The position numbers and the translations under genes were made by a program. This document shows positions 7,715 to 12,145 of a stretch of 12,145 nucleotides of DNA, one piece after another. Origin of the DNA: Phycisphaerales bacterium. Its GTDB lineage: Bacteria; Planctomycetota; Phycisphaerae; UBA1845. The notes beneath the pieces are model-generated. The model saw only the letters and a list, made by a program, of their open reading frames with translations. It was not told the origin of the DNA and ran no database searches. Location: contig JACKHG010000052.1 of assembly GCA_020639115.1 (NCBI GenBank), positions 1-12,145 on the forward strand. The letters run 5' to 3'. Each line of letters begins with the position of its first letter. Position 1 is the stretch's first letter.

Positions 7715-9006
7715 CACGCCTTGCCGGCAAATGGGCGGCGGCCGTGGCATCCTGATGGCGGCACCTGCCGCGGCGAGCGACGCGGGCGAACCGCCCGTCT
7801 CGACCTGGTGCGCCTGCTCACCCGCGTCCAGGACCGGATCGTTGCCGGCGACCGCGAGGCACTGGCCATGCAGGGCGGTTCTATCGCTGGCCGATGAGGC
7901 GATCGGCACGATCCCGCCTCAGACCTCCACGACGAACACAACGTCAAGGCGCTGATCGCCTACGGGCTGTCGGGCGGCAATCCCAACACGCTGGACCGGC
8001 AGCCCAAGGTGCTCGGCGAGGACGATCACCTGGCGGTGCTGGGCCGCGGCCTGGTCGCCTACATGCGCGGCTGCACGAGGAGGCGATGCAGGACCTCGCG
8101 CCGTTCGACGCGATGACGATGGACCCGGAGATCGGCGCCCTGCTCGCCCTGCTGCAGGGCAGCCTCCAGGTGCATGAGCATCCGGACGAGGCGCTGGCGC
8201 CATTGACAAGGCCGGCTGCTCGCGCCGGGCACGATCGTCGAGGAATCGGCGTGAGGCGCAGCTCGCTGAACACGTACGGCTCGGCCACACGCAGGCCTTC
8301 TCGATACGGCCCGCCGCTATGCGCAGCGGTTCGTGCGCTCGCCCTATGGCGACCAGTTCGCAGCCTATTTCGCCAACGGCACGGTGGCGCTGCACGACGC
8401 CGTCGACATGGACGCCATCGCCGAGATCGCCGATCTGATGCCGTCGCAGTACCGGGAGGCGATCTATGTGCGCATCGCCCGGAGGCAGTCTGCACGGCCT
8501 TGCCGAACTGGCCTTGTTCGCCATCGCCCATGCCGCCCTGGTCAAGCGGCGAAGCACGCCGCCGGTCCCGTGCCCACGGAGGAGAGGCGGCTGTTCTACG
8601 GCATCCTTCGACGATCACCTCCGACGATCCGGAACGTGCGGAGGCTCGGCCTGGTCGAACCGGCATCGCTTCCGCCGGAGGACCGCGACCTGCTGGCTGC
8701 CGGCAAGGCGATGGCCGACGCGCTGCTGAAAACCGCCTCCGTGAAGCCGACGAGGGTGGGCAAGCCTCGCACACGATGGACGGTGTAGACCAGGAGCCGG
8801 GTGAAGCGAAGGCGGGCGACCTCGTCCCGGCTGAAGAGGACAGCGCATCGCAGGACCACGCGATACCTGTCGCGCAACCAAGCGGTCACGACAGCGTGGC
8901 CGAGGCCCCCAAGGCGGACGATTTCTCCGCCCTGGATACGCGCATGGCGGATTGGAAGAAGAGAATCGAGCAGGCCGACAAGACGCTTGTGGAGAGTAGC
9001 GAATGA
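7711..9006 (+). pseudogene. motC: motC, periplasmic motility protein, frameshifted
   Basis: MotC is a Rhizobiales-specific secreted protein needed for motor rotation, thought to act with MotB in the periplasm. GTG 7711 overlaps the motB stop and has GGAGGG at 7702-7707. It begins MTRLAGKWAAAVA and continues as a signal peptide ending near AAPAAASD, with a frame break inside it at about 7750. Readable segments include LLTRVQDRIVAGDREALAMQ, ALIAYGLSGGNPNTLDRQPK, LHEEAMQDLAPFDAMTMDPE, RFVRSPYGDQFAAYFANGTV, IAEIADLMPSQYREAIYVRI, and SLPPEDRDLLAAGKAMADAL. After a further break near 8740 the tail is clean (ADDFSALDTRMADWKKRIEQ) to the TGA at 9004-9006. The total of 432 codons matches the family length, so only small indels are present. 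The final TGA overlaps the fliK start. Confidence 0.87.
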
Positions 9007-10669
9007 AGACGGTGAGTATCGGGTTTTCCGCGGTCGAGGGCGTAAAGGCGGGGCAGCTTCAGGGACGGCACGGCAAGGGCGGTGGCGACACGCCCGCGGG
9101 CAAGGACTTCCTGAGCCTTCTGGCGGCGAGCAATGCCAGGTTAACCGCCTCGAAAGGACACTGGCGGATCTGCCGGTCCGCGCCGCCCCGTTCCGGGGGG
9201 CTTCGCGGACCGGCCCAGGCAACGACGATACGGCAGCAACATCCGACGAGGTGCAGACACTGGCGACGCGCATACCGCCTTTGGTGGCCACGATGCGCGG
9301 AGGTGAGACCGCCGACCTGACGAAGCGACGGAACGGTTATCGACGGCTCCCACTGACCTGGCGGTGACGGCCCGCGCGACAAGCGATGCCTGCCGCTCCG
9401 AGGGCGGCAGGCCACGGCGACGTCCGCGCAGGAGCTTCCCGGTTTGCCGGCATGGGATCGAGGACATGAGGATGCGCCCAGCCACCGATCTGCCGAGCCG
9501 GCTGCTGGCGGCGAGGAACTGCACGCGGTCGCGGAAGCACGCCTGCGAGGCGCCGATCGCCACGACCGCGCGCCGCGCATGACGCATGAGGTTCCGGTTG
9601 CACCGACCGGTCTGGCTGATGCTGTGCGCACTGTCGCAGCGGATCGGCCTGAGCTGGCACCCGGACGATAAACCCCGAAGCTCGTGGCGAGAACCTGCGG
9701 CCGGCGTTGGAGCACGCTGAGGCGATGGCCACCACGGCTGGGCGGATATGCCGCCTGCCGGGCTTCGGCATGCCGTGTCGTCGCTTCCCACGCAGCCGCG
9801 CGACCAGGGATGGCGAGGCGTCACCAGCGAAGCCGACGCTGCCGCACTGGCGGCCGTCAAGGCGATGCCGACCGGACCGCAGCACCGGCGCCTGCCCACG
9901 CCCAATGCCGGAGCCACGCAGTTTGCCGCCGGCGACACCGCCAGGGCAATGCGGGTTCGCGGAACGCGGAGAGCGTCGTCACCCGCCGCGCTGCGCGCCG
10001 ACACGCACGGCAAGGGCGGTATCCTCCGCAGCGCAAACTTCGGGCGACACCGCCGCCGAACCGGCGAAGCTGCCTGACACCGCGTCGCAGGTCGCGCGCG
10101 ACGTGACCGCCACGGGACAATTCACGACGCCGTCCGGACAACATCAGGCGCCCGGTCAAGAGGTCGCCGGCGCGAACGCCCAGTCGCTGGTGACGGCGAT
10201 CCGGCACAACAGCGATTGGTCCAGGATGCTCGGCGATCCGGTGGCGCGTCTCACGCAGCGGACAGGGCCGGGCGGCGTGAACATGGATGTCCTGAAGATC
10301 GACCTGCATCCGGCCAGCCTCGGACGCATGGAAGCGTCGCTGAAGGCGCATGGCGACCGCATGAGCATCACGATCACCGTCTCCAGCCGCGACGCCGCGG
10401 CGAGCATCGGCAACGATATTGCCGGCATTCAGGCGGGCCTGCGTGCTGCCGGCTACACGGTCGACCAGGTTACGGTGGAAGTGCGCGGACAGAGCGGCAA
10501 TCCGTCGGGCTGGGCGGCGTCGCAACAGGATACGTCGGCGGGCGGGTTTGCGCGCGGCGGCGGACGGCAACAGCAGATGGAGGCGCCGGACAACGGCTTT
10601 GCCTCGCTGCGCAGCGGCAGGACCGGCGATGAGACTGTACGTTCTCCTGGCAGCGCTTACGTTATCTAG
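9003..10669 (+). pseudogene. fliK: fliK (formerly motD), hook-length control protein, frameshifted in the first two thirds
   Basis: FliK is exported during hook growth and sets hook length; the rhizobial protein was first named MotD. ATG 9003 overlaps the motC stop (ATGA) and is preceded by GGAGAG at 8991-8996. The first 40 or so codons (MKTVSIGFSAVEGVKAG, GKDFLSLLAASNA) are normal. The frame shifts near 9135 to VNRLERTLADLPVRAAPFRG and again several times through 9350-10050, a low-complexity Ala/Pro/Arg-rich region where true frames are hard to follow. From about 10060 one clean frame runs to TAG 10667-10669. It carries the FliK C-terminal domain: LKIDLHPASLGRMEASLKAH, a MSITITV strand, and an LRAAGYTVDQVTVEVRG end. 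The tail after it is Gly/Gln-rich. The gene overlaps the following transglycosylase by 41 bases. Confidence 0.88.
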
Positions 10670-11189
10670 CCTGCAGCCGGCGCTCGCCGCGCGGTCGTCG
10701 GGCGTCTGCGAGCGCGAGATGGCGAAGGCCTCGGCACGTCACGGCGTGCCGGTCGGCATCCTCTATTCGGTCGGCCTGACCGAAAGCGGCAAGGCGGGCG
10801 CGCTGCAGCCGTTCGCCATGAACATCGCGGGCCGCACGGTGTTTCCCAAGTCGCTGCCGGAGGCGTTGACCGCGTTCGCCGCGTCCGAGGCCAAGGGCGT
10901 GAAGCTCATCGACGTGGGCTGCATGCAGATCAACCACCACTATCACGGCGACCAGTTCAAGTCGCTGCGAGCCATGTTCGACCCGTCTCTGAACGTCGAT
11001 TACGCGGCGCGGTTCCTCAGCCGGCTCCACCGCGAACACGGCAGCTGGTCCATGGCGGTCGCCCGCTATCATGCCGGACCGGACAACGATCCGGCCCAGA
11101 AGAAGTATATCTGCCGGGTAATCGGCAACCTGGTCGCCAGCGGATTCGGAGCCTGGACGCCGCAGGCGAAGGCCTTCTGCAAACCCTGA
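10629..11189 (+). CDS. Secreted lytic transglycosylase of the flagellar cluster
   Basis: This 186-residue protein starts at ATG 10629 with CAGGA at 10618-10622. Residues 1-20 form a signal peptide with an ALA cleavage site (LLAALTLSSLQPALA). The mature part is an SLT-type lysozyme-like domain: ILYSVGLTESG, with the probable catalytic Glu52; GCMQIN (97-102), the substrate-cleft motif; and ARYHAG (145-150), the usual Ala-x-Tyr-x-x-Gly segment. Three Cys residues follow the signal (27, 98, 162), with Cys184 near the C-terminus, so periplasmic disulfides are possible. It would cleave peptidoglycan so the rod and rings can pass through the wall. No SPOR or rod-binding (FlgJ-type) domain is visible, so it resembles SltF/VirB1-like enzymes more than enteric FlgJ. 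The frame is clean. Its overlap with fliK ties it to the flagellar operon. Confidence 0.9.
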   Translation: MRLYVLLAALTLSSLQPALAARSSGVCEREMAKASARHGVPVGILYSVGLTESGKAGALQPFAMNIAGRTVFPKSLPEALTAFAASEAKGVKLIDVGCMQINHHYHGDQFKSLRAMFDPSLNVDYAARFLSRLHREHGSWSMAVARYHAGPDNDPAQKKYICRVIGNLVASGFGAWTPQAKAFCKP

Positions 11190-11190
11190 A

Positions 11191-11205
11191 TTAACGTTTC
11201 GTTAA
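11191..11205 (+). promoter_or_regulatory. CtrA-type binding box, perfect TTAA-N7-TTAA
   Basis: TTAA at 11191-11194 and TTAA at 11202-11205 are separated by exactly seven bases, the consensus spacing for the cell-cycle regulator CtrA of alphaproteobacteria. The site also forms a perfect 7-base inverted repeat (ATTAACG / CGTTAAT, 11190-11206) around TTT. It lies two bases after the transglycosylase stop and just upstream of a possible -35 element. It could instead act as a weak hairpin, but no T-run follows it. Confidence 0.5.
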
Positions 11206-11209
11206 TGAT

Positions 11210-11236
11210 TTGAAGGACTTCCGGCAAAAAAATAAT
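11210..11236 (+). promoter_or_regulatory. Possible promoter for rem
   Basis: TTGAAG at 11210-11215 (4 of 6 to the -35 consensus) and AATAAT at 11231-11236 (5 of 6 to the -10 consensus) are spaced by 15 bases, shorter than the ideal 17. The pair lies just downstream of the CtrA-type box, a placement compatible with activation, and would give a leader of about 270 bases. This is tentative. Confidence 0.25.
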
Positions 11237-11240
11237 GCTA

Positions 11241-11261
11241 CGATGCATAAAATGTGCATCG
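11241..11261 (+). promoter_or_regulatory. Inverted repeat, candidate operator upstream of rem
   Basis: CGATGCA (11241-11247) and TGCATCG (11255-11261) are perfect 7-base inverted arms around a 7-base AT-rich spacer. A 21-base dyad with arm centres about 14 bases apart, close to a candidate promoter, is the typical form of a site for a dimeric regulator. The cognate protein is not identifiable from sequence. Confidence 0.4.
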
Positions 11262-11512
11262 AAAACGTGGCTTATCGCCGGGGCCGCTCAATCGCAGGAA
11301 TCCAAGAGCGCAGCGTATGCACGCTTAGGTAGATTCATTTTTTTCAATTCTTTCAAATAGTTACTGGAAACCGGCAAGTTTTCGCCTGTTGTTGCCGATT
11401 CGTTTCGCCTGCAATTGCAAGATTTTGCCTATCAGAAATCACGATTGTCCGCGATTCCGGCGTCTGTCTACGTCTTTATTAGCGGCGGAAATAGTGATTC
11501 GGGGGATATGAC

Positions 11513-12145
11513 ATGATTGTCATTGTCGATGAGCGTGAGTTAGTAAAAGAGGGATTTAATTCTTTATTTAGTAGGGAAGGTTACTCTACAACCGGATTTT
11601 TACCTGATGAATTTCATGATTGGGTAGAAACGGCAGATGAAAACGACTTGAAGTCTGTCGGAGCCTGCCTGATCGGTGAAGTCAGCGACGAGACGTTATC
11701 CCCAAGAATCATCCGCGAGAAGACCGGCGCCCCTGTCATTGCGCTGGTGGATCGCGGTTCGCTCGACGCGACGTTGAAGCTGTTCGAGCTCGGCGTCGAC
11801 GACGTGGTGCGCAAGCCGGTGCACGTGCGCGAATTGCTGGCGCGGATCACCGCGATCAGGCGCAGGGCCGTTGCCAACGAGGACGCGACCGTGCTCGGGC
11901 GGTTGAAGATCTACGCCAACGGACGCGATCCTGAAATCGACGGCGAGGCGTTTCCGCTTCCCCGGCGCGAGCGGCGCATCCTCGAGTTCCTGGCATCGAT
12001 TGGCGAGCGCCGGGCAACAAAATCGCAAATCTTTTCAGCGATTTACGGCGTCTTTGAATCGGACGTCGAGGAGAATGTGGTCGAAAGCCATATCTCCAAG
12101 CTGCGCAAGAAGCTGCGCGAGGCACTGGGCTTCGATCCGATCGAT
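11513..12145 (+). CDS. rem: Rem/FtcR-type OmpR-family motility regulator (3' end missing)
   Basis: ATG 11513 has GGGGGA six bases upstream. The frame is open for 211 codons to the window edge, so only about a dozen C-terminal residues should be missing. Residues 1-120 form a receiver-like domain (MIVIVDERELVKEGFNSLFS..., APVIALVD, a KPVHVRELLARI end). Residues about 130-211 form an OmpR/PhoB winged helix: FPLPRRERRILEFLASIGER and VVESHISKLRKKLREALG. The protein matches Rem of Sinorhizobium and FtcR of Brucella, orphan regulators that activate flagellar genes. The receiver keeps the acidic start (Asp6, Glu7) and Lys101-Pro102, but the phospho-acceptor position falls in ACLIGEVSDE with no Asp after the hydrophobic strand, and the switch Thr/Ser is Val79. 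The first 45 or so codons are AT-rich, unlike the rest of the gene. Confidence 0.93.
   Translation, partial: MIVIVDERELVKEGFNSLFSREGYSTTGFLPDEFHDWVETADENDLKSVGACLIGEVSDETLSPRIIREKTGAPVIALVDRGSLDATLKLFELGVDDVVRKPVHVRELLARITAIRRRAVANEDATVLGRLKIYANGRDPEIDGEAFPLPRRERRILEFLASIGERRATKSQIFSAIYGVFESDVEENVVESHISKLRKKLREALGFDPID

Larger units (their letters stand above)
11190..11512 (+). other. AT-rich regulatory gap upstream of rem (323 bases, no gene)
   Basis: No plausible reading frame is present. The stretch is visibly much richer in A and T than the coding DNA upstream, with runs such as AAAAAAA (11226-11232) and a T-run near 11338-11344. It holds a CtrA-type box, a 7+7 inverted repeat and a possible promoter, all listed separately. 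Its length and composition suggest a long leader or several transcription starts for rem. The ribosome binding site of rem is GGGGGA at 11501-11506. I see no U-tract hairpin that would be a terminator for the preceding operon. Confidence 0.7.

Overview
The window is one flagellar/motility gene block, all on the + strand, from a GC-rich alphaproteobacterium of the Rhizobiales (Hyphomicrobiales). MotE, MotC, the FliK formerly called MotD, and a Rem/FtcR-type regulator are characteristic of rhizobia and Brucella. The order flagellin, fliF, fliH-like, motB, motC, fliK, transglycosylase, rem fits the Mesorhizobium/Brucella side of the order better than Sinorhizobium. That placement is inference from memory of those clusters.

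Layout: 1-399 end of motE; 399-1103 flgH (L-ring); 1119-1624 fliL; 1639-2364 fliP; 2500-3745 a flagellin gene, closed by a strong intrinsic terminator at 3772-3797; 3913-5613 fliF (MS-ring); 5610-6328 a FliH-like gene; 6325-7714 motB; 7711-9006 motC; 9003-10669 fliK; 10629-11189 a secreted lytic transglycosylase; 11190-11512 an AT-rich regulatory gap with a perfect CtrA-type box; 11513-end rem, cut by the window edge. From fliF to the transglycosylase every gene overlaps its neighbour, as in one operon. The products build the basal body and export gate (FlgH, FliL, FliP, FliF, FliH-like), the stator and its periplasmic helpers (MotB, MotC, MotE), hook-length control (FliK), wall clearance (transglycosylase), the filament (flagellin) and transcriptional control (Rem).

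The striking feature is patchy frame damage. motE, flgH, fliF, the transglycosylase and rem are open and normal. fliL, fliP, most of flagellin, the middle of the fliH-like gene, the second half of motB, motC and most of fliK are readable only by switching frame repeatedly. The broken genes keep plausible family lengths, start sites and stop/start overlaps, and the damage I could resolve is mostly 1-2 base insertions and deletions. This looks more like uncorrected indel-rich sequencing than old gene decay, although true pseudogenes cannot be excluded from the sequence alone. I list these genes as 'pseudogene' because no intact frame exists.

I see no mobile element, CRISPR array, RNA gene or unknown defence-like system. 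The best leads are regulatory (the CtrA box and AT-rich island before rem), the candidate divergent FliH, and the frameshift pattern.
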